Shown here piece after piece: positions 1 to 12,523 of a stretch of 64,000 nt of DNA. Source of the stretch: Rhodeus uyekii (lineage: Eukaryota > Chordata > Actinopteri > Cypriniformes > Acheilognathidae). The DNA lies in assembly GCA_037043235.1 (NCBI GenBank), contig JAWRVZ010000131.1:1736001-1800000 (forward strand), in the 5' to 3' direction. The notes under the pieces were generated by a model, which saw only the letters and a list, made by a program, of their open reading frames with translations, was not told the DNA's origin and did no database searches. The position numbers and the translations under genes were made by a program. Within the stretch, counting starts at the first letter, position 1. Every line of letters begins with the position of its first letter.

Positions 1-256
1 AGAAAACGTGAAAGAGAGAGAGTGAGCGGTGAGCAAGACAAAATCATAATGGCAGAATGGAGAGAACTATAATTATGCAAGTAATTATGCATGAATTCCA
101 TGAGAGTGAGAGAGAGAGAGAGAGAGAACAGAGGGAGATTTTCATGCATGTAATTACAGTATAGAAACTTTGGAAGGCAGAGGAGTGATACTCTGTAACA
201 TTATCCACCTCATAACCTCATTTATGGCAAACAATTGCACATAGACAGATTTTCTT
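1..256. other. Left edge, noncoding, with a short GA microsatellite
   Basis: No open frame or recognisable motif of gene origin is visible. A (GA)n run occupies about 107-127 and the first 30 bases are also purine-rich. The rest is ordinary AT-rich intergenic sequence that runs into the transposon-like element beginning at 257. Confidence 0.6.
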
Positions 257-935
257 CACTGTAAAAATTCTGTGAAACCTACAGTAAAAAAAAAAAAACA
301 ATGGCAACTGTGGTTTCCAGAACATTACTGTAAAAAATACAGTTGCAACATTATAGCCTTTACATATTTATCTTAAATTTACAGTATTTACAGTAAATTT
401 ATAGTATTTCAGTTACTGATATTATGTTAATATATCAACATATTGTAGTATTAATATCTGTTTTGTACCTTTGCAATATATTGAGACCACCAAAAACAGG
501 TGGTGATATGTCACACGATGAATCAAAGATCACCACACAGATTTTCCACATTGAAATGGTAAATAGGCTTTATAAAAGTCGTACAGTCATTCACACAAAC
601 ACAAAACACCATCTTGGTAAAACACATGAAACTAAAGTTAGGCAATCAACATTAATTTAACAACATGATAAACCTTAATGTACATAACTGATAAGAAAAA
701 AAGAAAAGTTAATTCAATGAAAATAAATCAAAAGTGTCACGCAGGGAATTCTGGGATTTTTTTTTTACTGTAAATTTTACAATGACTTACATTAAATGAA
801 ATGTTAGATAACATTAAAGTTACAGCTATTTACTGTATATGGTAAATAAACATACTGTTAACCAATTAACAGTTTTTTTCCATAGCATTTTTTGTCTTTT
901 AGCTTTAAAATTACAATATATATTTTTTTACAGTG
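257..935. mobile_element. Non-autonomous CACTA/EnSpm-like element
   Basis: The segment starts CACTGTAAAAATTCTG and ends with the inverted form TTTTTTACAGTG, so both tips carry the CACTG...CAGTG signature of the CACTA (EnSpm) superfamily. Inside, ACTGTAAA and its complement recur many times (for example at about 325-345, 380-400 and 765-775), as in subterminal repeats of such elements. No transposase frame is present. I could not match a 3-bp target duplication, so the exact ends are approximate. Confidence 0.5.
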
Positions 936-3028
936 TTGCATTTGCACATACCGAATTGTTCTTTACTATCCCACACAGGCTGTAGTCATTTATGGTCACA
1001 CCGACTCAATCTCAGTAGAAACTGTATTTTCGTATGAATTTATACTGTGATTTGTACAGGTATATGCCATTTTTAGAAAATAAAGTAAGCATAAAGTTTC
1101 ATCCTTAAGAACATTCCTAGACCATAACCATCAGTTGGAAATAAAGCAAATAATTAAAAAATGTATGAATTAAAGGTGTGGTCACAATAGTAAAATTTAA
1201 AAAGATTCATTGTCAATAGCGTAGAGACATATGAAACACCGCTAATACCGAATTCACTATCAAACCAAGCAGCTTTCCAGTTTCCAATTTGCATTTAACA
1301 GCTTGAATGAAATCTGTGTGAGGAATTTTTTTGTCCACTCAAAGATCCCAAATCTGCAGATTTCTATTGGAATGATTGGATTTCGACTATGAAATTTCGT
1401 AGAGCAACCGTAAATATGACTGCACATACAGCCTCCAATTTACCAAAACATAATATTAGTAACGATTGTATTTACGACACACGCAAATACAAAATTTCCA
1501 CACGCTGTATTTAATGGGTGCTGGTGGTGGTGTTGTATCCTCTGTTCTGTTCATGAGCAGTGTAATTAGCTAACTGTATCAGAGGGAGTGTACTCATAAC
1601 ATAAGTCTTCATTTCATTTCAGAGTAATCCAGACTGACTGGGCGTACATGAAATGTTACTTTAAACTTATAGACATCTAATATTTAACAGAGCAAGGATA
1701 TTATTTTTATCATCCCATTGAAAACACTTCACCAGCCCGCTCTATGAAATTCCTCATCGTTTCCATGTTAACGCAATCAAATTGTGGAGACTGCATAGTT
1801 TTGCCCTGTTTGGCTAATTGTCAGTGACACTTCTGTTGTAGGTGTGTGGGCTCATCTGCTATCACAGACTGTCTAAAAAGGCTCCGAGGTCTTTTAATTA
1901 AAAGATTTACGCTAATTACAGTTTAGTGGCTGTGGGAGAAAAGGAAAAAGCCTTTTATTTCAGGATGAAAATGGAAGGGAACAAAGACAACACACACAGG
2001 AAGCCTTAAGACAGAGCGATGTGTTGGGAAAATATGCTGTTGATGGTTATCCATTCACATCCTTGGGACCCCAGAGCTCACTGAAACAACTCTTTATATT
2101 GTAAGATAATGGATGAACACAAAAAGACATTCAAGTGACTTAACATCCAATTTATGGTTAATTTAACCCCATATGTTATAAGGGAGCTCAAATTCTACAA
2201 CCTAAAAGTTTGTATATGCACTCTGTCATAATCACAATCACAATTAATTTGCTCAATATTGAAATTATGATTGTGTATCATGATTATTGGTGAGTTTTAT
2301 TTCATGATATGAGAAAAAATGTCAGTGAAATTTCACAATTATCAATACTTGAGCAAAAACATAATATTAGGTTAATCAATGCAAATAAAAGTCCTCAAAA
2401 CCATTACAGAAGTAAACAGTCAGTACTGCAATAAGAACAAAGAAACTAAAATACAAATTAAATGAACAGTGCTTTAAGTTTTTCAGGAACAGTGGTATTC
2501 AGATAATAGCCAACAACAGAGATTGAATAAAGTAATTAAATGTAAAATAACACTGCTGTACATTAAATCTAGACTAATCCTTATTAGAAACTAGTTTATT
2601 CATTCAAAAGCAGTGAGTGATTTTACCTTCGTCTTTTGTTGCTTGATTAACAATATCGAGGAATGTAAGGAAGGTGTGCTAGCTGAATGCAGCAACAGCA
2701 CAATAATTGTTTTATCTCAATTATCTTGTTTTCATAATCCTCGGAGGTTAAAATCTAAATTGAAAAATCAGTTGTGATTACCGGTAATCGCTTGACCCTA
2801 ACACTGAGGATCATCTATACTTCTCTTTCCATGAGTTTGTCAACATTGTACACTAACTTGATCTTAACAGAACAATCATAAGAGAACTTCTGTTATCTTA
2901 GCTTTAAGAGACAAAAGAAACCTTTAAATGTCTCTGAGACAGGCACACATCCTCATTTTCAGCCTGCATCATGCTGGGACTCAGGACCCAATTTAGATCC
3001 ACACTCACAGGCGCAGTGGGGAAAACAG
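936..3028. other. Intergenic, no gene seen
   Basis: AT-rich noncoding DNA. A homeobox-site-rich stretch lies at about 1880-1935 (see findings). About 2210-2810 contains alternating ATTGTGAT/ATCACAAT-type words and ends in an AATCGCTTGACCCTAA-like phrase, which looks like an old dispersed repeat that I cannot name. No frame longer than about 80 codons resembles a protein. Confidence 0.5.
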
Positions 3029-4061
3029 CAGAGGTGGGAGCGAGTCGCACAAATGCAAGTCACAAGCAAGTCTCAAGTCCTTAGGTTAGCAGTGAATACA
3101 ATCAATCCAGCAAAGACAAGTCAGGTCAATGGCTCACCAACACTGCATTTTTAATATCTCTCTTATCTGAAATACCCATTTGAGGTTTTGGACTCTTTAC
3201 TAATGAACTGATGTGTTTGATAGGGAGACATCTGGGGGTCCTCCAGGAACGGTGTTGGGAACTATTGACCTAATGTGCTACAAACAAGATGTTTTTGATT
3301 TTCAAAAGTGCTCAACCTGACTTTTATTTTTATACAAAATGATGAAACAGTCTGTGTATCTTTACTCCTGGAAAGTTTGTCAGTTCAGCCAATCAGAAAA
3401 GAGGATTTTTCTGGATCATTCCAGCCCTTTTCAGTTTTGAATCCAAACAGGGGGTGCATCTCATTCAGCTCCCAAGTTCAGCAGTCAGGGCACTGTTTTG
3501 GGAGTCGGCCATTATAAGGGCTGTCTCAATCGCAGAATCGTTCCAGTGCACTAAAACATTCGCTCCCTGAAAAGTCCCACAATGCACTGTGAAAACCAGG
3601 GTGGATCGATGCTCACTTTGTTCCTTTAGTTCCCGAAGTTCTGAAGCGTAAAACTTGAATTGTGTGAGCCAACTCATTAGATATAACACGTGATAGATGT
3701 TTAAAAAAAATACAAACTACTATTTTATAATATTTCAATAAACATACATCTCTAGGCAGGTAATGAACAGAATTTAGCTAACCTTTCTAATTTGTGTCCG
3801 GATTAAAGGTTGCATGTATATGTAACTAGCAAAAATTTTGCCAAATGTACTTTAAATAACATTACAAGTCAGAAAAATATTTGCTCTGATGTTCATAAAT
3901 GCCATTAGTGGTGTTACAACACGATATACTGATTCCCAAGCTTGGGACCTGAATGAGACTCACCCATGGTCAGCAAACTCACAATGTGCAACCAATCTGA
4001 GGCACAAGTCATGAAATTCCTGAAAGTCATTGTGTCATATAACTTGAGTGACCCACCTCTG
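3029..4061. mobile_element. hAT-like non-autonomous element with inverted ends
   Basis: The left end reads CAGAGGTGGG and the right end CCCACCTCTG, a perfect 10-bp inverted pair. The left end continues into the CGAGTC...AAGTCACAAGCAAGTC word pattern of a dispersed family I recognise from fish genomes. The flanks AAAACAG and AAAACGG match at 6 of 7 bases, a possible decayed target duplication. A second older repeat (about 3450-3690) seems to sit inside it. No transposase remains. Confidence 0.5.
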
Positions 4062-4685
4062 AAAACGGAGAACATCAAGTTAACATCCTTGATGAGTGCA
4101 TCTCTGGCTCACTTTTGTCCCAGTAAACACTGTTGGCTTTCTTGATCAAACATCCACTGATCTCAGCATGTTACAGTCAGCAATACATTTCTTCAGCTCT
4201 TATGGGCCATTTGTAAATGTGTACTGTGCTGTAAATGTTGGCAGTGTGTTAGAACTCATTCAATTTCTCATGGCTGTTTTAAAGCCCAAGATTGGTTACC
4301 CTTTTTAAAAACACCAGCTACAGCTGAGAGTCTATTTTGGTTATAGCAATTCCAATCACTCACACATAAATGTGTCATTACATGTCAGAAGAACTATTGC
4401 ACTACTTCCATCCCTGCTTTGATATATTATAAATGACTATGTGGAGACCCTCAGCCAGGTATCATAGTTGACTTAAACAGCATGTAATATGAGACAAGTA
4501 TTTAAAACAAAGGTTACATTGATTTGTAAAAGCTGACTGAAGTTCTATGGTAACTTATGCTAAATATTTTCAAACATATTAAATTGTTTTCTATGGCTCT
4601 TCTCAAATTAAAAACATTAATAAAATGTATCCAAGTTTGTCACCCCTTGGTTAACTCCTGCTCGTTACACTTGTATATTTACCTG
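4062..4685. other. Intergenic, nothing recognised
   Basis: AT-rich sequence without a credible exon, RNA gene or named repeat between two transposon-like segments. Confidence 0.5.
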
Positions 4686-5124
4686 GGCTGCGTCCGAAAG
4701 CTTTGGCAGTAATTCATGAATCTGGTTTTGGACAAACTTCTGAGGCAGCGTTTTAATAATCTAAAGAAAAATAGAGAGAGCTTTGGGTATAACTAAGTTG
4801 ATATTTAATTACTACAATAGTATTTCTCACTAGAAATTACATCATAAGTGGAAATGCTGGTCAAAAATGTATATTTACACACAAACTGCAACATTCAGAT
4901 GCCATCTTTATATATATTTTTTAGCTCAACTATTAATGAATGGAAAGCACAGGATTGTGGGATATTGTAGGCAGCGAAAGGTACATCTATGCTGCCTTCA
5001 GAAATCAGTCAGATGAAGGTATCTCAGGAGACAGACAGGAAGTGAAGCTAACATTGGATTTGGACATGCCATACCTGGGAATGTGTCCTCCACAAGCTCC
5101 ATTTTTAAGCTTTTGGACGCAGCC
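4686..5124. mobile_element. MITE with GGCTGCGTCC inverted termini
   Basis: The left tip GGCTGCGTCCGAAAGCTT and the reverse complement of the right tip, GGCTGCGTCCAAAAGCTT, differ at one of 18 positions. The enclosed roughly 440 bp has no transposase and is AT-rich, as expected for a miniature inverted-repeat element. No clear target duplication is seen, so superfamily assignment is left open. Confidence 0.6.
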
Positions 5125-6480
5125 ATGGTTTTTCTCGACTCTTGAGTGATTTAGATGTAACCTAATTTTTTAATCAGTTACTTCATTTGGATTATTTCTT
5201 ATTTGGAAATTATTTATTAATGCTCTTTTGAACCTAATCTGGAATTAGTTGGCAGTCTTTCACAGCACAAAACAAATTAATTTAACATTCAGCACCCTGA
5301 ACACTATCCCACCAAGGAAATACTATGTGGGGAGGATGGTGCAGATCACAAGAAATCTATATTTACAATTTCTCTTTTAAAAGAAGTAATAAATATATCT
5401 GCTTATCTTGACTGAATCTTCTTTGCAGTCCACTAGCAGTGTGAGCCTATTAACAAAAGACAAGATTCACAAAATAACTTTTCACTTCATTACTCAATGA
5501 GATCTCACTTCATTTCATGCATTTCATTTCAACATATTTGAAGTTATAAAATCCAAATTTAGTTAGTTCAGGAATGGTTTTGTAATTGTCCTAGAACAAA
5601 ACACATTGCTCTTGGGACATTATTGTTCCCCATCCATTATCCTGCTGCACTGGGACGGTGAGCGTAAGTGCGTAAGTACACCTTCACGCTTAATCATTAA
5701 TGCTGTACAGCAAGAGTTCATACATGTTAATTAGCAGAGAGGTGGAAAGGTCATTATTGGTCCTCTCATCTCTCCAGATACCATACAATGTAGGAACGCT
5801 AGATATCCAGACTGAGCTGAAACAGAAAACACAAGCAGAACTTTGAGAAGTAGACTAAATGGCAATTAACAGTAGGAGTGGGCAAACAGAAGACAAAAAA
5901 ACAGGGTTGCATATATGCATACTGCAGGCTTTTGGGACTTTGTCAAAAATGAGAATGGTTGTTTAAGCAATAATATAAACTATTTAATGGTACAAAAAAG
6001 AGGGGGGAAATAAATTGCCTGAGGACCTAATTACATCTGTGTAGCTTACTGAACATTTTACTTTAAAATGGTGTTATGATAATAAAATATTAATATTATA
6101 TTACTATAAATAGCCTACAGTAATGCTTTTGTTACTTGTAGATACTATTTCTCTACAATGGGGGGTAGTAAAAAGGGAATATTAAAATAAAAAATAATAC
6201 TTAATTGCTTGCTTGCTTGCCGTCCTAATCGTTCTGCGCATCCCCTAACCTGGAATGAGCAGCTTCAGAAAAGGCGATATATTTGACACTATTTTATGTT
6301 CTACCAGTATAAACCAGCCTAGTCTTCTCTCTCTTTTTTTGCAGGAAATTATATATATATATATTTATATATATAACGAATTTCCACTCTGACCCACTCT
6401 GTGTTGCTATTTGTTGTCAGATGATGGTCTGGACATTCCCCACCTGATGATATTCAATCTAATTCCACTTTCATCATGCA
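5125..6480. other. Intergenic, possible conserved segment at 5640-5780
   Basis: No coding signal. The stretch 5640-5780 has balanced composition and homeodomain-like words (CTTAATCATTAATG, GTTAATTAGCA) unlike the repeat-rich DNA around it. A short (TA)n run is at about 6349-6374. Confidence 0.4.
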
Positions 6481-6692
6481 TATTTTCACATGGGACGCGA
6501 CTGCGGCGGCGCGGAATCTGCATTCGTGCGTTTGCACGTACACATTAGTTGAAACAAGCGCTCACATGCAAGTCGCATGCTCATTTATAAAGTCGCATCA
6601 TGCATACACATTCCCTGGCTGACTAGACGCGCATAGAGAGGGGGTGTGGGGGATGCAGCAGTTTTGAAAGAGCGTTTGGCTCGGTTCAAATA

Positions 6693-6725
6693 GTTGCCAT
6701 GGTTTCAAGGTGTTGCCATGGAAAC
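6693..6725. promoter_or_regulatory. Tandem pair of RFX X-box motifs
   Basis: GTTGCCATGGTTTC (6693-6706) and GTTGCCATGGAAAC (6712-6725) lie 19 bp apart start to start. The second matches the classical X-box core GTTGCCATGGAAAC exactly. The first keeps the left half site. Confidence 0.6.
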
Positions 6726-7288
6726 ACAAGCTGCCAATAAAATGAATCTGAATGCAATCTTTGCAGGGAGAGACGGGATGAAGGCAGGAGAAAGGTAAAG
6801 TGAGGCTGAACGAGAGAGAAAGCGGCCCTCCGGAATTGCGTCCCACAGTAAAGTGAGCAGTACGGGCGGAGGGTTTGGAGGGGTGGGAATTTTTGCGGCT
6901 GGGTGGTAAGGGAAGAGAACGGCGCCAGAGAAAGAAAGCAGGGGGTGAGCGCTAACTATTTTAGGCCACCAGTCGTCATAGTAACGACAGCCTCGCCATA
7001 GCATGAGGAGGTAGTGTGAGAAATGTTTGGAAGAGAGATCAACAAATAGCAGCAGCGCTTTGGGGCTCAGAAAATGTGTCCTACGTGAGTCACGCTGATG
7101 ACTCTCCTCAAAATGTCATCGCTCCCAACTCTCCCTCTGCGCGCGAGCGACGAGATCCGAAACTTCGCCCGTTCTTCGGCTCGTCTCGTTTCTCGTACCG
7201 CTTCTCACCCCCACGCGCTTTTCTTCCGAGCTTCGCGTTCCCTCTTGCTCCCTCTCTCTGAAGGACAGAGGTATTCCCACATTTCTCG

Positions 7289-7302
7289 GTCGCCATGGCA
7301 AC
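7289..7302. promoter_or_regulatory. RFX X-box palindrome
   Basis: GTCGCCATGGCAAC fits the RFX consensus GTNRCC(N)RGYAAC on both half sites. It contains an ATG in good Kozak context by coincidence of the palindrome. Confidence 0.5.
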
Positions 7303-7620
7303 GCTGCAGCAAGAAAGGAAGAGAGGCCGCGAGAGGGAGGAGGGGAGAAGAAGAGATGAGGCTGGCTGGGGATGTGTGAACAATGCTAATGCTACTTCAC
7401 TGATCACCAATTGTGTATTTACTCCTCCTCTGCTCTCTTTCCCTCTCTTTTCTCGCTGTTTATGTTCCTCTCCTCTGTCGCGCTCCTGTCTGCTCTCCTC
7501 GCGGGGTGAAAACGCTCTCTTTACACAGAGCTGCCATTGTTATCTGTATTATTGTTGGGCCATTTAGACGACGCCGGTATCCAGGGTAACCGAGGAGATG
7601 TGACATTGGTTCCCCACGTG

Positions 7621-7782
7621 AATACAAATATAGACAAGTATTCATCAATATCCAAAAGAGCCATTATGGGTGTAATGGCCGAGGCATCCCTGTCAGATCT
7701 CTCTATAAATAATGCAGTTTCATTAGAATCCCGCCGCAAGTCCAGCAGACTTCATTTGAACCTGATTGAGTGTATGCTCTAC

Positions 7783-7813
<31 letters not shown>

Positions 7814-8149
7814 GCTCAGTACCAGAGTAAATAAAACCCCTTCAGTAAATTCAGTAAAACCCCTTCAACTCAGGTACTGGTCTACTGGATCTGGCATCAA
7901 CAGGTGTGTGTGCAAGGACTAAAAGTAACTTTTTGTCACATCTGAAAATGTACTGGTCATAAAGATTTTTACCAGCCATCCTTCAAATTTTGTCAAGAGC
8001 AATGTGTGATTGTTCTTTGTCTTTCGTTTTTTGATTAACATTAAAACCACAGATGCAGCAGTAATATTAGGCTGCTGTCACTTTAACGCATGGATCCAAA
8101 ACAGCTTACTGTTACACATGAGGTTTATTCTCACCCATTTAACTTTACT
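7621..8149. other. Intergenic with short TG microsatellite
   Basis: A (TG)n run is at 7784-7810. It is followed by a short imperfect duplication in which TAAAACCCCTTCA recurs about 23 bp apart (about 7830-7868). No gene is seen. Confidence 0.55.
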
Positions 8150-8350
8150 TAAAGGGATTAAATTACAATTTTTTTGTCATTTACTCACCCTCAAGTTGTT
8201 CTAAACCTGTATGAGTTTCTTTTATCTTTTGAACACAAAACAACATATTTTGAACAAGGTTTGTAACAAGACAGTTGGCGATATCCGTTGACTTTCATTG
8301 TATCTTTTTCCGTCAACTGTCTGGTTACAAACATTCTTCAAAATATGTGT
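8150..8350. repeat. GTTCACCC-family cypriniform repeat, copy A
   Basis: The segment carries the family words TTTACTCACCCTCAAG and AACCTGTATGAG, then GTTTGTAACAAGACAGTTGG followed by its inverted form CAACTGTCTGGTTACAAAC. The family is a long palindrome flanked by GTTCACCC ends. This copy keeps one arm and part of the other. Confidence 0.65.
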
Positions 8351-9594
8351 TTGGTAATCAGCATAATCAACACAGTGTTTGGTAACTTTTGTATGCTGTA
8401 ACTGGGACTAGCGAATTTCATGTTTTTTTGTTTTTTTTTATCAGTCAAAGCAGTCATTTTTTCACTTTGAAAGTTTAAGATTGTATCCATCAGAACTGCA
8501 CTGAAATTGAGACTAGATTCATCAAAAATCTGCTTTTGTGTCCCACACAAGAACCACATCCATGCGTCCAATTTTATTAGATTTTTTTAGTCTAGTGTTA
8601 TAATTTTTGTTTGTGAAGAAAGATCTAGGTTAAACCCTGATTTAATGTATTTTTGTATTAAAATTATTCAAATTGCTAATGACATTTGTGTTCCATGGGA
8701 AAAGGAATACCCCATGTATAATCTTTATAACACCAATAATAACAATTAATCAAAACGAAATTTACTGGTAAATTGAGTTTTGTTTCTCTGCTTGCTTCTC
8801 GATAACTGGCACTTGCCCTCAGCTCAAATTTGGTATCATTGTAAAGCACAAAATTCCAACTTTGTGAATATTCATAGTTATTGAAAACCATGCTCTGAAA
8901 TGTGCCTCTCAGACAGTGCATGATATCGATATACACAGAATTATAGTATTTCAAAATACTGTCTTAACAACAAGTATTCACGCAAACATGATCTGTTATG
9001 TCTTAATGAACGTTTGGTTGACTATTGCTAAAAAATATCTGATGTGTAACATTATACTAAATACGTGTGGTATAGGCTAAATCTTAGGCTGTTTCATTAA
9101 TGTTAATCAAACAATTGTGGGATCATCGGGAAAAACAGTTTTCCTATAGATATTTGACTAGGTGTGTGCCAAATTTGGTGCTATTGACTTTGCTTTCTCT
9201 GTCGACTTCAAACCGATCAATCAAACAGCTCATTCAGTTTTTGTCTGATTCCAACAAATCGTACATCATTTTGAAGGTTTTTTAAAATAACAATACCTCA
9301 TTTTTGAAAATGTACTCATCGCGACTCATTTTGCCAGCATGGGTCACCTATTAATATTATTATAAAATATTATTACCACTATAAATGAGTTTTCATCTAT
9401 TTTAACACTCCAAAAGAATAATATATGTTTTTTAATGCATTAAACATTTAGCTGACATTTTCAGTATAATAATTACTAGAATGTCTTATAAACCTAAGGC
9501 TATTAAATTATAAAACCAAAACTTTTTGCGCTATTGTTTCTTACATTGTTGTTATATGGAATCATAGTTTCACCTACATATTCTTAATTGGTCT
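8351..9594. other. Intergenic, nothing recognised
   Basis: AT-rich, with no credible exon or named repeat. Open frames here are 60-90 codons, have no family resemblance and are low-confidence chance frames. Confidence 0.5.
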
Positions 9595-9812
9595 CTATGG
9601 TTCCATGTAGAACATTTAACATCCATGGAATCTTTCCATTAAAAAAAAGGTTCTTAATAGTGGAAAATGGTTTTCTATATTAATTATATATATTTTTTGC
9701 ACTGAGACAAAAATGGTTAAGACATTTTTACCAAAAGGTTATTCAGGTTAACCAAAATGGTTCACTGGTATTGCTGTGAAAACCCCCTTTTGGAACCTTT
9801 ATTTTTTGTATT
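9595..9812. mobile_element. EnSpm-like fragment (GGTTCT...GGAACC family)
   Basis: Phrases such as AAAGGTTCTTAATAG, AAAATGGTT and CTTTTGGAACCTTTATTTTT match a dispersed fish repeat family that I associate with CACTA-type elements. Only an internal piece is visible, without clear termini. Confidence 0.4.
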
Positions 9813-9897
9813 GCGTATTGGAACGACTTAAGGGTGAGTAAGCAATGACAAAAAGACAGAATTGTCGAATGCCTGAATTATTCTTTAAAGACATATA
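9813..9897 (-). repeat. GTTCACCC-family repeat, end fragment
   Basis: Read on the minus strand, the piece begins TTTAAAGAATAATTCA and later reads TTACTCACCCTTAAG, the family's terminal pattern. Only one end is present. Confidence 0.5.
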
Positions 9898-11269
9898 AAG
9901 AGAGCAGTCCATTAAAGCAGAGCATGAAGGCACCATTTTTAAGTGCACTTATTTTTCACATGTTAATTAATACACAGCCAATCTGCAACAAATTCGACTA
10001 TGTGCACTATGTTCCACTATCTTAAATGTGAACATTACTGATCCACGTATGCGAGAACATATGTAAACCTGCATGATGAAGACATAACGGCGCCTTCGAC
10101 AATCTGTGACAGTTTATCTCATGTACTGTATATGGAGTGGGTAAGAACAGAATGTTTTTGATGCGCGCCCTATATTTCTGTACACCTATACCCAGAAAAA
10201 TGATTTTGAACTTCGAGCACACAGATCCTCAAGCCCCTCAGTGCCATGGAAACAGCATATCTCCGCTAGCAACAGTGACCGCGGTGACATTTGTGATGTA
10301 ACCTGATGTTCTGTCATTTCTGCAGTCTTTTTTCTCCATATTTCTCGACATCCCTAATTCCAGACCATTTACAAGTAAGAAAGTATTGTTGATTTTCTTA
10401 AAAGAAAAGATGAAGAAAAATATGCATATTAAAATCAGATATTAATGCAGGATAGGCGGTATCCTCTCATCACCTCAAATTATCTTTTGTTAGACAGAGG
10501 TGTGAACCAGAAGACCTGTAAAATTAGTTGTCTCGCACATATTTTAGACTTTCTGTTACCATTAGTGTTGAAAGGCACTATTAATAATATTTCATATTAT
10601 TTATGAAATATTTTTTTGAGTATATGCAAGAATTTGAGCAATATGGTGCATCTAACATTAGATTGTTGTTGATGTGTCATTGTACTCACTCATCCTGTCT
10701 TTCTTTCCTTTACTCACTCACTCATGCACCCCGCTTTGCAATCAATAACTCATCTTTCAGCGTCGATTTTCCTCTTCCCCACAGGAAAACAAACGTCCTT
10801 CTACAGGACAAACAAAGGGGAGAGAGGGGGAAAGAGATGATGACATGCCAGAAAGAGAGGACAGGATGCAAGGGATAATCATTCATATCAAATTACAGAA
10901 TATAGTGAAACTGAAACATACTGTCATTTAAGAGGAAGGGAAAAGTGGGCCAAGGGGTGCTGGGGGGAGATTGAAAGGGTAGTTATGGGATGTATGATTA
11001 GCCCTCGTCTCCAAGGTTACCCTTTACAACTGTATTAGCTCAGAGCAGATTGGGAGAGGCGGGGAGGGGTTGTTTGAGGGGACGACATATGGAAGGGATG
11101 GAGCTTAAGTCAGCACTGAGATCAAAGAACGGTATTGACCTACGGTACAGCTGCATTAATTTCTTTTAACTTGAGCTGCGAAAGATAGACAGGCTTTAAG
11201 GATCAGAAAGTGAAAATGATACTCGGCTCAGGACTGTAATACTTAGTTTATTACTAGGAGTCTTCTTAA
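9898..11269. other. Intergenic with one X-box-like site
   Basis: No exon is identified. AGTGCCATGGAAAC (10240-10253) resembles an RFX X-box, with a GCTAGCAAC half site about 15 bp downstream. A purine-rich stretch occurs at 10810-11100. Confidence 0.45.
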
Positions 11270-11733
11270 AGGGATAGTTCATGCAAAATAATTTACGCAA
11301 CCTCATCTAGTTCCAAGCTAATACAACTTGTTTTTTTCTAAATTTATCTGTGGAATAAAAAAAGTAGAGGTTTAGCATCTGCTCTTTTGCATACAATAAA
11401 CTTTCCATAACAGCGATTCATAAGATTTGTGAGTTATAATCTTGAAAAGGTACAAAAATAAATGTAAATGTTAAACATCATATTTTTTGTGTTACATGAC
11501 GGAATGTGACCAAATTTGCTCAAATAATATTTTAGAGCTATGGCAGTCATGCATGATATATAATGTAGCACATTAATTATTTCATTACAATATAAGAGCA
11601 GGGCAAATGTCTTGCCTAATATCTTTTGTAGTCTGATGTAGAAGGAAAGTAATTTTGTAATGATCTCAGGGTAAAAAAAAAGTTTATTATAATTTTTTTT
11701 TTTTTTTTTGGCTGAACTGTCCCTTTAACCTCA
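11270..11733. repeat. GTTCACCC-family repeat, copy B with both ends
   Basis: The left end TTAAAGGGATAGTTCA and the right end TGAACTGTCCCTTTAA are inverted copies of each other, with one mismatch. The interior (about 430 bp) is degenerate and noncoding. Confidence 0.6.
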
Positions 11734-12427
11734 ACACTACATAGAACAGCTGGAACATCTATTAATAATAGAGCTCAACAGATGTAGAATGTAGATTTTA
11801 TTCTGAGAGCTGTTCTGTTTATGAAGTTCAAGGGTGGAAACAGGGTTCAATACAAAACACAAAATCTCCAAAACACATGTGACCGAATTGAATTCAAAAT
11901 GAAAAAGAAAAGCATGTTTTCACAACACCAAAGATGGAATTAACATTTTGTGAGAGAAAAACGAAAGCATCTCTGAACTGATACTACACGACTCAGTGTT
12001 TTGGTTTTGACTAGAATTTTTGTTGTTGATATGACCAGACCTTGACCAGACCATTTCAAACATACTTTGGTGGAATATTAACAATTATACAGGATTCAGG
12101 GATGCAGTGCTGGGTCATTTGCGTGTTTTAGAAGCACTGTAAACATTCTGCTTGTTCAGATGAGGTGTGAAGATGGAGCCTAGCCAAGGCTGTAGTAACT
12201 CTAGCATAAGCATGTATGTGTGACATGAGGTAAGAATGAGGATTGTTACATAATTTATTCAGTGCGAGTGTGGATCGGGCATCCTGGGTGAGGTGTGTTA
12301 CACCAGCATTGTGAAGGGCACGCTCATGCACTTGGGTGCTTTCACCTGATCTCTTCTCAACTCCATAACAGGATGGATGTCGGAGTTTTGTGATTTGTTT
12401 CAAATTCTAGCTTGTACGGTCAAATTA
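11734..12427. other. Intergenic, nothing recognised
   Basis: No coding or repeat signal that I can name before the hairpin at 12428. Confidence 0.45.
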
Positions 12428-12476
12428 AAACTTACATTTGAAACCACCTATCTAAAATGTATTTTGGCAGTACTAT

Positions 12477-12523
<47 letters not shown>

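Larger units (their letters stand above)
6480..7620. promoter_or_regulatory. CpG-rich block with RFX X-box palindromes, candidate promoter
   Basis: This is the most CpG-dense part of the left flank (for example 6494-6515 and 7138-7245). It holds four X-box-like sites: GTTGCCATGGTTTC at 6693, GTTGCCATGGAAAC at 6712, GTCGTCATAGTAAC at 6972 and GTCGCCATGGCAAC at 7289. Such sites bind RFX winged-helix factors, which act at ciliary, neuronal and housekeeping promoters. An AP-1/CRE-like pair (GTGAGTCACGCTGATGAC) is at about 7085. It could be a CpG-island promoter of a gene outside the window or with unrecognised exons. Orientation cannot be decided, and no coding exon was identified nearby. Confidence 0.45.

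Noticed and set aside
7295..7567. 90-codon frame starting at an ATG in perfect Kozak context
   Set aside because: The ATG is part of the X-box palindrome, and the product is Arg/Glu- then Ser/Leu-rich low complexity with no domain.
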